From an uncultured Oscillospiraceae bacterium (GTDB taxonomy: Bacteria > Bacillota_A > Clostridia > Oscillospirales > Acutalibacteraceae), in NCBI GenBank assembly GCA_910587995.1, contig CAJUNS010000018.1, positions 1-51,644 on the forward strand: a stretch of DNA of 51,644 nt, in the 5' to 3' direction. The position numbers and the translations under genes were made by a program. Shown piece by piece: positions 43,621 through 51,644 of this stretch (its first letter is position 1; each line of letters starts with the position of its first letter). The notes under the pieces were generated by a model, which worked only from the letters and a program-made list of their open reading frames with translations, did no database searches and was not told where the DNA came from.

Positions 43621-45492
43621 TCAGCGCCCCCTCAGCAGTGAATCAATGGTGGAGAAGACCTTATCCATGTCCAGAGGCTTGGAGATATGGGCGTCCATTC
43701 CCGCGTCCAACGAGTTCTTCACGTCCTCCACAAAGGCGTTGGCGGTCATGGCGATGATGGGTACGGCCCTGGCGTCCGGCCGGTCCAGGGCGCGGATGGC
43801 CCGGGTGGCGTCCAGGCCGTTCATTTCCGGCATCTGTACGTCCATCAGCACTACATCGTAATAACCGCGGGCAGAGGCCTGGAACATCTCCACGGCCACC
43901 CGGCCGTTTTCCGCGCATTCAATGGCACAGCCGGCCTCACCCAGTAGCTCTTGGGCAATTTCCCGGTTCAGCTCATTGTCCTCGGCCAGCAGCAGGCGGC
44001 GGTCCGCCAGGTCGCAGCGGGGCGCCTGGACCTCTTCCGGCGCGGCCCCGCCCGAGGTGTAAGAGAGCAAGCCCGCCGCCAGGCGGCTTTGAAACAGGGG
44101 CAGGGGAATAAACCCGTCCACGCCGGACCGGGTAAACACATACTCAATCTGGCTCCAATCGCTGCCGGCGAGCAGCAGCATGGGAACCCCGCTGCCCAGC
44201 CGGCGGCGGACCTCGGGCAAAAGCAAGGTCAGCTCGGCGCCCTCCAGCTTTTCAGCGGTGAGGAACAGGTCATACTCCGTCCCGTCCAGGTCCGCGTCGT
44301 TCATGAGCAGAATCAGCTGGTCCTCATCCTGGGCCCAGCTGGCGGCAATGCCCAGACTGTCCAGCATGCCCTGGGTAAGGCGGGCCTGCTTCGCGTCTCC
44401 TTCCAGCAGCAGTACCCGGCGGCCCCGCAGAGCCTCCCAGGGCCCGGTGGAAGCCGGAGCCCGGTCAAAGGGGATCCGCAGGGTAAAAAGGGAGCCCTCG
44501 CCCACCTGGCTTTCCACCGTGATGCTGCCGTTCATCAGCTCCACCAGGTTCTTGGTAATGGCCATGCCCAGGCCCGTGCCTTGTATTTTGTTGACCACCG
44601 AACGGGCCTCCCGCTCGAAGGGGGCGAAGACTTTGGTGAGGAACTCCTTGGTCATGCCGATGCCGTTGTCCTGGACCCGCACGTCCATCCACACCTGTTC
44701 CGGAGCGGGGCCGGGCTCTATGGCAAAGTAGAGTTCCACCTTGCCGCCGGTGGGGGTATATTTAATGGCGTTGGAAAGCAAATTTAAGCACACCTGTTTT
44801 AGGCGCACTGTGTCCAGCATCAGGTTTTCGCTGGCAATGGGCCCCATGTCCAGGTGAAATTCCAGCCCGCCAGCTTCCGCCTGAGGCCGGGCCACAATGA
44901 GGATTTCATGGAGCAGGTCGGCCACGTTGGCGGGCTCCGCCTGGATGGAGATGCGCCCGCTCTCAATGCGGGACATGTCCAGCACCTCGTTGAGCAGGGA
45001 CATCATATGCCCCGAGGCCACCTTTATCTTTTCCAGGCATTCCCGCACCTTTAGGGCAGAATCCGGATGGGTCAGGGCAATGTCCGTCAAACCCACAATG
45101 GCCCCCATCGGGGTGCGGATGTCGTGGGACATCTCCGAAAGGAAGTTGGTTTTTGCCTTGTTGGCCATAATGGCCTCGTTGAGGGCGTTCTGGGTGCGGT
45201 CATAATAGGTGGTGACCCGGTGAAGCAGGCAGGCCAAAAAATCCCCTTGGGGCACCAGCACGGCGGAGTAGACCTCCGCGCCCAAGTGGCAGAAAAAGGG
45301 CGGGTCCCCCAGGCCCTCTACAGCCTCCCGCAGGGGCTGTGCCTCGGAGGCGGGCAGGGCGGTGAATAGGTCCCCCTGAAGCAGCTCCGCGGCCAAGGCG
45401 TTTTCATAAACCGGCGTAGAGCCGCCTTTTGGAAATACCATCACAGGCATGTCCACAGCGCTCCATATCATTTCCAGATCCTTGATTTCCAT
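43621..45492 (-). CDS. Hybrid sensor histidine kinase with pseudo-receiver and receiver
   Basis: 623 residues from ATG 45492, behind AAGGAGCG. A short PAS-like sensor (1-95), no membrane helix, H123 in 'FLSEMSHDIRTPMG', an ATPase domain ('NLLSNAIKYTPTGG', 'DNGIGM', 'GTGLGMAITK'), then a receiver-like domain lacking the phospho-Asp ('YDLFLTAEKLEG') and a true receiver with D551 ('VVLMDVQMPEMNG'). A phosphorelay kinase acting in the cytoplasm, cotranscribed with the HD-GYP-like gene. Confidence 0.9.
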   Translation of the reverse strand: MEIKDLEMIWSAVDMPVMVFPKGGSTPVYENALAAELLQGDLFTALPASEAQPLREAVEGLGDPPFFCHLGAEVYSAVLVPQGDFLACLLHRVTTYYDRTQNALNEAIMANKAKTNFLSEMSHDIRTPMGAIVGLTDIALTHPDSALKVRECLEKIKVASGHMMSLLNEVLDMSRIESGRISIQAEPANVADLLHEILIVARPQAEAGGLEFHLDMGPIASENLMLDTVRLKQVCLNLLSNAIKYTPTGGKVELYFAIEPGPAPEQVWMDVRVQDNGIGMTKEFLTKVFAPFEREARSVVNKIQGTGLGMAITKNLVELMNGSITVESQVGEGSLFTLRIPFDRAPASTGPWEALRGRRVLLLEGDAKQARLTQGMLDSLGIAASWAQDEDQLILLMNDADLDGTEYDLFLTAEKLEGAELTLLLPEVRRRLGSGVPMLLLAGSDWSQIEYVFTRSGVDGFIPLPLFQSRLAAGLLSYTSGGAAPEEVQAPRCDLADRRLLLAEDNELNREIAQELLGEAGCAIECAENGRVAVEMFQASARGYYDVVLMDVQMPEMNGLDATRAIRALDRPDARAVPIIAMTANAFVEDVKNSLDAGMDAHISKPLDMDKVFSTIDSLLRGR

Positions 45493-45631
45493 GCAAAAAC
45501 GCTCCTTCTTGCCGGTCGGATGCATCCCGCCGGGGACCTTTTCAACAGGAAAGCCCGCAACGCCGGTATTTTCCAAAATGAAAAAGCTGATCCTTTTTCT
45601 CCCAAGCCTTTGCCTGGGGAAAGACACAAAA

Positions 45632-45660
45632 ATTATACCATGTCCCGCGGGTTTTGTACA
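45632..45660 (-). promoter_or_regulatory. Promoter of hybrid kinase operon
   Basis: On the minus strand TGTACA, 17 bases, TATAAT, about 140 bases before the kinase start; divergent from the yitT-like promoter. Confidence 0.6.
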
Positions 45661-45722
45661 GGGGTTTTTCTTCAAGAACCGAAAGCGCGGCGCGGTTTTT
45701 AAAACTTTGTTTCAGTTATCCC

Positions 45723-45751
45723 TTGCCTTTTTAGTCAATTAGCATTATAAT
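45723..45751 (+). promoter_or_regulatory. Promoter of YitT-family gene
   Basis: TTGCCT (45723-45728), 17 bases, TATAAT (45746-45751), 43 bases before the ATG. Confidence 0.65.
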
Positions 45752-45794
45752 GAATAAATAGAGTACTCTATCATTTCAGAAACGGAGGGATCCC

Positions 45795-46697
45795 ATGGAT
45801 TTTGCCACCTTAAAAGCCCAGTTAAAAACGCTGAAACCCCGGAACTTCCTGCTGCTCACCCTAGCGGGCATGGTTAACGCAGTGGGCGTCACCCTGTTTA
45901 TCGCCCCGGTGGAGCTGTACGACAGCGGCGTGTCCGGCACCTCCATTTTGTTTTCTCAGGTTACGCCGCCCTTTCTCTCCCTGTCCTTCTTCCTGCTGGT
46001 TCTCAACATTCCCCTGTTTCTGTTCGGGCTTAAGCGGCAGGGCGCGGCTTTCACGGTTTACGCCACTTACTCCGTGCTGGTCTATGCGGTCAGCGCCTTT
46101 CTAATCACCGATGTGCTGCCCGTGGACGTAAGCTTGGCCTCGCCCCTTGCGGGCACCGACCTGCTGCTCTGCGCCCTGTTTGGGGGCATGATCTCCGGCA
46201 TGGGCTCGGGCCTGGCCATCCGCTTTGGCGGCGCTATGGACGGCGTGGAGGTGTTGGCGGTTATTTTCGCCAAACGCCTGGGCCTTACGGTGGGCACCTT
46301 TGTGATGGTATACAATGTGGTTCTATACATTCTATGCGGCATTGTGCGGGGAAGTTGGGTGCTGCCCCTTTATTCCATCGTCACCTACATGGCGGCCCTT
46401 AAAACCGTGGACTTCATTGTGGAGGGCATTGACCGCTCCAAAGCCGCCATGATCGTCACCGGCCGGCAGGAGGAGGTCTGCGCGGCCCTGTCTGAGACCT
46501 TTGGCTGTGGGGTCACCATTTTTCCCGTAACTGGCTATTACTCCGGCGACGCCAAATGCTGCGCCTATATCATCCTCAACCGGTTTCAAATCGGCCGTAT
46601 GAAAGAGCTGGTCCATGAGTATGACCCCGGCGCCTACATCACCATTACCGAGGTGGCCGATGTGTTCACCAACACGGCCCAGCATGCAAAAAAGTGA
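45795..46697 (+). CDS. YitT-family membrane protein
   Basis: 300 residues, ATG 45795 after GGAGGGA. Five to six membrane helices ('GMVNAVGVTLFIAPVELYDSGVSGTSILFSQV', 'RFGGAMDGVEVLAVIFAKRLGLTVGTFVMVYNVVLY') are followed by a cytoplasmic DUF2179 domain (about 215-290, 'VTIFPVTGYYSGDAKCCAYIILNRFQI'). The family is widespread in Firmicutes; its transport role is unsettled. Confidence 0.9.
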   Translation: MDFATLKAQLKTLKPRNFLLLTLAGMVNAVGVTLFIAPVELYDSGVSGTSILFSQVTPPFLSLSFFLLVLNIPLFLFGLKRQGAAFTVYATYSVLVYAVSAFLITDVLPVDVSLASPLAGTDLLLCALFGGMISGMGSGLAIRFGGAMDGVEVLAVIFAKRLGLTVGTFVMVYNVVLYILCGIVRGSWVLPLYSIVTYMAALKTVDFIVEGIDRSKAAMIVTGRQEEVCAALSETFGCGVTIFPVTGYYSGDAKCCAYIILNRFQIGRMKELVHEYDPGAYITITEVADVFTNTAQHAKK

Positions 46698-46700
46698 CGC

Positions 46701-46732
46701 AAAAAAGCGCCCCCTTATCCAAAGAGAGCGCG
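46701..46732 (-). terminator. Terminator of sigma-like gene (minus strand)
   Basis: GCGC stems with CTCTT/AAGGG inner pairs, followed on the minus strand by TTTTTT. Confidence 0.65.
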
Positions 46733-46767
46733 ACCCGCTGTGGTTATACTCGAACCATCCGGGTTTT
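46733..46767 (+). terminator. Terminator of YitT-family gene
   Basis: ACCCG and TGGTT pair with AACCA and CGGGT, followed by TTT. Confidence 0.65.
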
Positions 46768-46796
46768 ATGTTATGAATGAAATAAAGCCTAAAAAA

Positions 46797-47120
46797 CTAA
46801 TCTTCCTCTTTTTTTCCATACGCCCAGCAGTCGTGAAGATCACGGGCTATTTTCGCAAACTCCCGCAAATGGGCGCGGGCCTTTTGCAGGTGGCGGCAAA
46901 CGGTGGAAGGGTTTACCCCCAGGGCCTGGGCGGTCTCTTCCAGGGTGAAGCTTCGGTAATAATACATCTGCACACATTCCCGCTGGCGCGGGGTCAGGCG
47001 GCGAAGGCCCATTTCCAGCACGGCGGCGGCAGTGCGCCGGTCCCGATAATTGGAGCCAGCGGAGGCCACTTCCGTAAGGGAAGGGTAAGCCTCCTCTAAG
47101 CTTAAAAATTTCGAACGCAT
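46797..47120 (-). CDS. Small sigma-70 region-4-like HTH protein
   Basis: 107 residues from ATG 47120, right after AGGAGG. 'LRRLTPRQRECVQMYYYRSFTLEETAQALGVNPSTVCRHLQKARAHLREF' is a sigma region 4 helix-turn-helix; no region 2 is present. The size resembles stand-alone sigma-like regulators of Firmicutes. It may act as a transcription regulator. It stands alone with its own promoter. Confidence 0.85.
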   Translation of the reverse strand: MRSKFLSLEEAYPSLTEVASAGSNYRDRRTAAAVLEMGLRRLTPRQRECVQMYYYRSFTLEETAQALGVNPSTVCRHLQKARAHLREFAKIARDLHDCWAYGKKEED

Positions 47121-47154
47121 AGGCCCTCCTTTTGCGAAACTTTGTTCTTCTCCT

Positions 47155-47183
47155 ATTATAGCACAAAGGCGCGGCTGTTTCAA
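47155..47183 (-). promoter_or_regulatory. Promoter of sigma-like gene
   Basis: Minus strand TTGAAA, 17 bases, TATAAT, 34 bases before the start codon. Confidence 0.75.
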
Positions 47184-47195
47184 GAGCCAAATGAA

Positions 47196-47351
47196 AAAAG
47201 GGAGTGTCCCAACCACAGAGATAATCATCTGTGTTCCCACGCCCTACAGGCGGGAGGACACGAAAAGCTCTCCGAAATGGACACTCCCATGAAAAAGGGG
47301 GGGCGCACATAGGATGTCCGATCCAGGGGGAGGCTAAGCCCCACTTGTGCG
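47196..47351 (-). ncRNA. Candidate structured RNA: two nested multi-stem modules
   Basis: Module 1: GGGAGTGTCC (47200-47209) pairs with GGACACTCCC (47279-47288), enclosing CACAGA/TCTGTG (47214-47233) and a CCCACGCC/GGCGGGAG-type stem (about 47236-47257). Module 2: CGCACA (47304-47309) pairs with TGTGCG (47346-47351), enclosing GGAT/ATCC (47312-47324) and GGGG/CCCC (47326-47342). On the minus strand module 1 ends in TTTTTT, like a terminated small RNA. Strand and function are uncertain; an imperfect mobile-element remnant is possible. Confidence 0.45.
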
Positions 47352-47380
47352 GCACGCAAAAAACATACCCACTCCCATAA

Positions 47381-47422
47381 AAAAGAAAGCGGGTATTCCC
47401 AGAAGGATGCCTGCTTTCTTTT
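47381..47422. terminator. Terminator after OppA-like gene
   Basis: AAAAGAAAGCGGG (47381-47393) pairs, with G-U pairs, to CCTGCTTTCTTTT (47410-47422); it has A/T tracts on both sides and lies nine bases past the minus-strand stop. Confidence 0.75.
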
Positions 47423-47430
47423 GTTCTACG

Positions 47431-49026
47431 TTACTCTTTTTTCTTTGCGCCAGAGAAATCAATAGTCAAATCCGGCGAGGCTAAAATGCCCTTGCTGTTG
47501 GGGCTGCTGACGTAGTAGCTTTTATCACTGAACAGAGGGTAAAACAAATACTGATTTTGCAGATAGCTTTCCAGCTCCCGGTAGGAGCTCAGGTCAAAGC
47601 TGAGGGAGTGCAGCATGGTGTCATATTCCGGACTTTTCAGCAGCGCCGGGGTAGAGGTGCTCTCAAAGGCCTTAAGGGTCTGGTAGGGGATGGTGCCTCC
47701 GGCCCGCAGGGTGTAGATGGCGGCCTGATACTCTCCGGCGGCGATGCGTTCTTGGAATTCCGCGTCAGGCAGGGGCTGGATGTTATAGGCGTTGCCCAGC
47801 TTGCTGTTCCAGCAGATCAGCAGTCCGTTGGCAATGTTGATGGACTCCTCATCGTCTGGGCAGATTACTGTAATGCTGGGGAGATTTTTCTCCTTCAGGC
47901 TCTTTAGCAGTTCGGGAAGCACCTCGGTCATTACCGCGTCGTCCTGTTGGGCGAACATGGCCACGCCGTCCGCATAGTAGTACTCGCCGCCCCAGCGGAC
48001 GCAGTCCGCCATAATTCCCATGGCCTCCGCGCTGTTTTTGTCCATACGGCGGTTCAGCAGTTCCTGGCGGTCCAGCGTCTTGATGAAGACCTCTCGGGTT
48101 TGGGGAGATTTCAACTCATCCGCTTCCGGATTCAGCAGCAAGCCGGTAATGGCATCGTCCAGCACCTGGATGCCGCAGCCTCTGCGGTTGGCCTCCTTAG
48201 CGGCGGTTTCGGTCAGGGTGGCAATGTCGTTTTGACCGTTTACCAGGGCGGAAACCGGGTCGCTTAGGTATGCGTCGTCATAGTCAATTAAAAAGGTCAA
48301 GCTGGCGGGGGCAACGTCCTGGCGCTTCCGGTAGGAGTCGGAAGGCTCCAGTTCCACCTTTCGAGTGCCGTAATCCGTGTTCCAGGCGTAGATGGTAGGG
48401 AAGGTGAAGGGGCCGTTGGTAATCAGGTATTCGGAGGAAAGCCCGTAGTGGCCGGCGCAGGCTTCAAAAAATGCTTGGTTGCAGGGCATATAATGGGTGC
48501 CGGCAGTTAGGGCGGGAAAGTCAGGATAGCTTTTTTCTAACTGCACAATTAAAGTGTAGTCATCCTTAACCCAAACGCCCAGCTGCGACTCATCCGCTTC
48601 TCCATTGTATATGGCCCGGGCGCCTTGGATGATAAACAGATCATCCACAGAGGGGGTGGCGGTCTCTGGGCGCAGAGCCCGCTGAATGGCGAAAAGGAAG
48701 TCATTGGCGGTAACCGGCTCGCCGTTGCTCCACAGGGAGTCCGTGTAGAGGTGGAAGGTAAACTCGGTGTGGTTTTCATTGGAGCTCCATTTTCGCGCCG
48801 CGCCGGGCTTCACATTGCCTTTGGCGTCAATGCGGCACAGGCCCTGAAACAGGGAGCTGATTACCAAGTAGGAGGAAGAACGGGCGGCGATTTGAGGGTC
48901 CAGGGTGTCAATGTTTTGAGGAAGAAGACAGGTGAAGGACATTTCCTCCTGATAGGAGCTGTCACAGCCGGGCAGGCTGGTGAGAAGACAGAGGATGCAG
49001 AGAATCAGCAGGACAGTTTTTTTCAT
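47431..49026 (-). CDS. OppA-like peptide-binding lipoprotein, canonical order (orphan)
   Basis: 531 residues, ATG 49026 after AAAGGAGAG. Lipoprotein signal to C21 (SLPGC). Normal SBP family 5 order: 'LLPQNIDTLDPQIAARSSSYLVISSLFQGLCRID' at the start, 'FTFHLYTDSLWSNGEPVTANDFLFAIQRAL', and the C-terminal 'YRELESYLQNQYLFYPLFSDKSYYVSSPNSKGI'. It binds peptides or similar ligands outside the membrane. No permease genes adjoin, so it may feed another importer or act as a sensor. Confidence 0.88.
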   Translation of the reverse strand: MKKTVLLILCILCLLTSLPGCDSSYQEEMSFTCLLPQNIDTLDPQIAARSSSYLVISSLFQGLCRIDAKGNVKPGAARKWSSNENHTEFTFHLYTDSLWSNGEPVTANDFLFAIQRALRPETATPSVDDLFIIQGARAIYNGEADESQLGVWVKDDYTLIVQLEKSYPDFPALTAGTHYMPCNQAFFEACAGHYGLSSEYLITNGPFTFPTIYAWNTDYGTRKVELEPSDSYRKRQDVAPASLTFLIDYDDAYLSDPVSALVNGQNDIATLTETAAKEANRRGCGIQVLDDAITGLLLNPEADELKSPQTREVFIKTLDRQELLNRRMDKNSAEAMGIMADCVRWGGEYYYADGVAMFAQQDDAVMTEVLPELLKSLKEKNLPSITVICPDDEESINIANGLLICWNSKLGNAYNIQPLPDAEFQERIAAGEYQAAIYTLRAGGTIPYQTLKAFESTSTPALLKSPEYDTMLHSLSFDLSSYRELESYLQNQYLFYPLFSDKSYYVSSPNSKGILASPDLTIDFSGAKKKE

Positions 49027-49151
49027 ATAGGCTCTCCTTTGCGGTGGAATATTCAGAATAAAGACGACGGCCTCGCTATGTCAAAAGAATCGGTTGAAAA
49101 TTTTCCGGAGATTCCGCGTCCGGGAAAACGCGCCAATGTCCGCTTGCGAAC

Positions 49152-49180
49152 ATTATACCACAGGAGAGCCTCGGTTACAA
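49152..49180 (-). promoter_or_regulatory. Promoter of orphan OppA-like gene
   Basis: Minus strand TTGTAA, 17 bases, TATAAT, about 125 bases before the start. Confidence 0.65.
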
Positions 49181-49220
49181 TTCTAAAATTTCGGGGCAGA
49201 GAAGCCAGTTTCCGCATACC

Positions 49221-49250
49221 AAAAGGCCCCCCGTCGAAACGGAGGGCCTT
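49221..49250 (-). terminator. Terminator after isomerase/oxidoreductase operon
   Basis: A GGCCCTCCGT-type stem with a TTCG loop pairs with ACGGGGGGCC, then TTTT on the minus strand; 12 bases past the stop codon. Confidence 0.85.
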
Positions 49251-49262
49251 ACAGGCATTCAA

Positions 49263-50114
49263 TTAGACATTGGCTTTCAGCCAGGCAACGTCTTCCTTCA
49301 AGCAGGAGATGCGGTCTTTATCGCCATAGTTGGCTTCCCGCTCTACCACGTAAATCACGCCTTCACGCTGAGCGTCGGCGGCCGCCTTAATGGCTTTCCA
49401 GTCCACAATGCCGCTGCCGGTAGGCACGTTCAGCTTGTCCCGCTCTTTCATCTTCTCAATGAACTCGGGCGGGAAAATGGGCTTGCCGTTCTCATCCAGC
49501 TCGAACTTGGGCCACTCCGGAGGGTTCTTCCGGGAGGGAGCCGGGTCCGGGCCAATGACCGCGCCATTTTCCTTCATGTGGATGGCCGCGATGCGTCCGG
49601 CATGAGCCTTGATATACTCCACCGGGTCAATGCCCGCCGCGGAGGCCCAGCCGCAGTCAATCTCAAAGGCCACGGTCTCCGGGTCGGTGTTCTCAATCAC
49701 CCAGTCGTACAGGTACTTGTCCTGGTCCTTGTTAAACTCCTGGGTGTGGTTGTGGTAGCCAATGATGATGCCGTACTTCTTGGCTTCCGCGCCCCACTTG
49801 TTAAGCTCCTGAGCCACTTCCTTGGCCTCTTCCGCGTCGCAGAATGAGGTCATGGGGCAGGCCACGAACTTCACGCCCAGCTGGGCCAAATAGGGCAGGT
49901 CTTCCGCCATTTTGTCGAAGCCCACATGGGCGGAAACAGCCTTGACTCCGGCCTCTTCCAAGGCCTTCTTAATCTCCTCCACCGGCACGCCGTCGTACTC
50001 GCGGGCAAACTCCACGCCTGCATAGCCCATCTCGCCCGCCTTCTTGATCTTCTCCACAGCGGAGAGGGGGCAGTCATGGCCAAAGGAGTACATCTGCAAA
50101 TTGATATTTTCCAT
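49263..50114 (-). CDS. Sugar-phosphate isomerase/epimerase family (IolE-like TIM barrel)
   Basis: 283 residues. Xylose-isomerase-like barrel with metal-site motifs 'VEFAREYDG', 'GYHNHTQEF', 'FEIDCGWAS' and 'AIHMKENG', and a C-terminal 'VPTGSGIVDWKAIKAAA'. Relatives isomerise or epimerise free sugars, keto sugars or inositol derivatives. It follows a Gfo/Idh/MocA oxidoreductase by 22 bases, a common pairing for polyol, inositol or keto-sugar conversion. Confidence 0.9.
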   Translation of the reverse strand: MENINLQMYSFGHDCPLSAVEKIKKAGEMGYAGVEFAREYDGVPVEEIKKALEEAGVKAVSAHVGFDKMAEDLPYLAQLGVKFVACPMTSFCDAEEAKEVAQELNKWGAEAKKYGIIIGYHNHTQEFNKDQDKYLYDWVIENTDPETVAFEIDCGWASAAGIDPVEYIKAHAGRIAAIHMKENGAVIGPDPAPSRKNPPEWPKFELDENGKPIFPPEFIEKMKERDKLNVPTGSGIVDWKAIKAAADAQREGVIYVVEREANYGDKDRISCLKEDVAWLKANV

Positions 50115-50136
50115 CTCAGTCTACCTCGCGCCCGGC

Positions 50137-51255
50137 TTAAAACTTAATAGCCTGGCCGGTCTTGGAGGACTGATAAATGGCGTCCAGAATCTTGGTGACC
50201 ACAAAAGCCTGGTCGGCGGTGACAAACAGCTCGCCTTCGCCCTTCAGCGCCTTGACCCAGATGTCATGCTCCTTAGAGAGGGGAGCGGGGCCCTGGCTGA
50301 AGCCGGGGATGTAGCCGCGAACCTGCTCGCCCACCCAAGAGATGGTCTGCTGGTTGGCGATAACATGGTTCAGGCGGACGCGGTTCTCCATGGTGTCCAG
50401 GCCGCCCTTGGTGCCGCACAGCAGCACATGAGCCTGGTTGTCGCAGCCGGCCTTCTCAGCCATGTTCATGGCCCAGGAAGCGCGCAGGTTGATGACAGCG
50501 CCGTTCTTCATCTTGATGTGGCCGACAGCGGAGTCCTCCACGTCGTAGGTCTCGTTGTTCCAATGGTCGGGCTCGCCCATCCAGTTGTTCTGGCCCTGAT
50601 GCTCGGGATCCAGCAGGCGGCCCAGCTTCTCGAAGGAAGTGCCGACTACGTAGTCCACATCGTAGTTGTTCATCATGAACAGGGCGTTGTCCAGGGCATG
50701 GGTGCCAATGTCGATCAGGGGTCCGCCGCCCTGCTTGGACTTGTCGGTGAACACGCCCCAGGTGGGCACGCCGCGGCGGCGCAGGTAGGTGGCTTCGGCG
50801 TAGTAAATGTCGCCCAGCCAGCCATCGGCAACAACCTTGCGGGCCACGTTGTTCTCATGGAAGTGGCGGTACTGGTAGCCAATGGTCAGCATTTTGCCGG
50901 TGCGGTCCCGGGCGTCCAGCATCTTCTGGGCGTCCTCGGGCGTAGCGGCCATGGGCTTCTCGCACAGAACATGCTTGCCAGCCTCCAAAGCGGCCACGGT
51001 AATCTCACAGTGGGCGATGTTGGGGGTCAGAACATGCACAGCGTCGATGGTGGGGTCGGCCAGCAGCTCATGATAGTCGGTGTAGACTTTGGCGTCGGGG
51101 GTGCCGAACTCCTTGGCGGCTTTCTCGGCGCGCTCGGGAATCAGGTCGCAGAAAGCGCACAGATCAACATGCTCGGTTTGCTGAGACATGCCGGGCAGGT
51201 GCTTCTGGTTGGCGATGCCGCCGCAGCCGATAAAACCGATCTTTAATTTAGCCAT
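50137..51255 (-). CDS. Gfo/Idh/MocA-family oxidoreductase
   Basis: 372 residues from ATG 51255, nine bases after AGGAGG (ATG 51264 abuts the ribosome site). Rossmann motif 'IGFIGCGGIANQKHLPGM', catalytic-lysine motif CEKPMAAT and 'GGPLIDIGTHALDNALFMMNNYDVDYV'. Codon usage is strongly biased, suggesting high expression. First gene of a two-gene operon with the isomerase. The leader contains a GGGGG/CCCCC stem near 51280-51300. Confidence 0.9.
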   Translation of the reverse strand: MAKLKIGFIGCGGIANQKHLPGMSQQTEHVDLCAFCDLIPERAEKAAKEFGTPDAKVYTDYHELLADPTIDAVHVLTPNIAHCEITVAALEAGKHVLCEKPMAATPEDAQKMLDARDRTGKMLTIGYQYRHFHENNVARKVVADGWLGDIYYAEATYLRRRGVPTWGVFTDKSKQGGGPLIDIGTHALDNALFMMNNYDVDYVVGTSFEKLGRLLDPEHQGQNNWMGEPDHWNNETYDVEDSAVGHIKMKNGAVINLRASWAMNMAEKAGCDNQAHVLLCGTKGGLDTMENRVRLNHVIANQQTISWVGEQVRGYIPGFSQGPAPLSKEHDIWVKALKGEGELFVTADQAFVVTKILDAIYQSSKTGQAIKF

Positions 51256-51453
51256 GGGAATCATCCTCCTAAATATTCCATGTGGGGGGTAAAGAACCCC
51301 CGAGTCATGTGGTTACGATACCATTTTATACCATCCGGCGGAAAAAGTAAAGGGGGTTTTGTGTTTTTCCATAAATTTATTTTGCCCCTGGTCCGGAGTT
51401 ATGTAAATTGGGCCTGGACTAAGCTTCAAGAGCCCGTCCGGGCTTGGCTGGCC

Positions 51454-51644
51454 TCAATACTGCCGGCCCCAGTAGAGCATATGCTTGGCGGGCTTGCCGC
51501 AGCAGGCGCACACATCGCTGATATGCTCCTCCTCAAAGGGGATGCACCGGCTCTTCACGCCGCCGGTCTCCTCCTTGAGCTTGTCCTCACAGGCGCTGTC
51601 CCCGCACCACATGGCCTTGATAAAGCCGGGCTTATTCTTGGCGA
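51454..51644 (-). CDS. proS: Prolyl-tRNA synthetase, C-terminal end (partial)
   Basis: Sixty-two codons read 'GFIKAMWCGDSACEDKLKEE', 'SRCIPFEEEH', 'CACCGKPAKHMLYWGRQY' to the stop at 51454-51456. This is the characteristic cysteine-containing C-terminus of archaeal/eukaryote-type (class 3) ProRS. The gene continues to the right of the window. A short AGCCCG/CGGGCT stem at 51431-51444 follows its stop. Confidence 0.9.
   Translation of the reverse strand, partial: AKNKPGFIKAMWCGDSACEDKLKEETGGVKSRCIPFEEEHISDVCACCGKPAKHMLYWGRQY

Noticed and set aside
1..51644. CRISPR array or second VR target
   Set aside because: No regularly spaced direct repeats, and no other WWLRSV-type variable block, were seen in the window.

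Overview
The window joins two unlike pieces of DNA. Bases 1 to about 10,440 are AT-rich and hold the right-hand end of a prophage. From about 10,440 to the end the DNA is GC-rich and looks like chromosome of an anaerobic Gram-positive gut bacterium. I infer Clostridia, probably Oscillospiraceae-like, from the AGGAGG ribosome sites, Ser-rich lipoprotein linkers, YesM/YesN plus Lpl-type sugar uptake genes, a CsaB domain and the end of a ProS gene. No rRNA, tRNA or CRISPR array was seen.

Prophage (1-10,441). The most striking system is a complete diversity-generating retroelement (DGR). It comprises a tail-fibre-like target gene ending in a C-type-lectin-like fold, an Avd-like accessory gene, a template repeat (TR, 2671-2787) and a reverse transcriptase with a YMDD box and an SQ motif. 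The variable repeat (VR, 1648-1764) differs from the TR at 20 positions, all of them adenines in the TR; the 88 non-adenine positions are identical. A hairpin lies just past the VR. Downstream come small phage genes, a tyrosine integrase, a multidomain endolysin with two internal ribosome sites, and holin-like membrane genes. A terminator and an att-like stretch end the prophage inside the 5' end of a host sugar-acid dehydratase gene.

Sugar region (10,442-22,098). A truncated enolase-superfamily dehydratase, a DapA-family aldolase/lyase, a YesM/YesN two-component system, an LplB/LplC/LplA-type ABC importer, a GH36 alpha-galactosidase and a Gfo/Idh/MocA oxidoreductase fit uptake and breakdown of an alpha-galactoside or acidic sugar. 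The exact substrate is not known.

Peptide importer region (22,443-32,073). This is an Opp-type operon with unusual architecture: a binding protein that looks circularly permuted, a permease with a large external insert, one ATPase with a coiled-coil insert of about 240 residues, another ATPase with two C-terminal membrane helices, and a membrane-anchored protein with a faint ApbE-like pattern. The gaps hold several strong hairpins.

Minus-strand block (32,291-45,492). It contains a PurF-like protein lacking the N-terminal catalytic cysteine; a MoxR, DUF58 and membrane-protein set; a fused glycosyltransferase/CsaB protein; an RluA/RluD-type pseudouridine synthase; a split ThrE exporter; a degenerate HD-GYP-like protein; and a hybrid histidine kinase. 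A divergent YitT-family gene follows.

Right end (46,700-51,644). A small sigma-region-4 regulator, an intergenic stretch of about 240 bases with two nested multi-stem structures, a canonical OppA-like lipoprotein, a sugar isomerase/epimerase plus Gfo/Idh/MocA pair, and the C-terminus of prolyl-tRNA synthetase.
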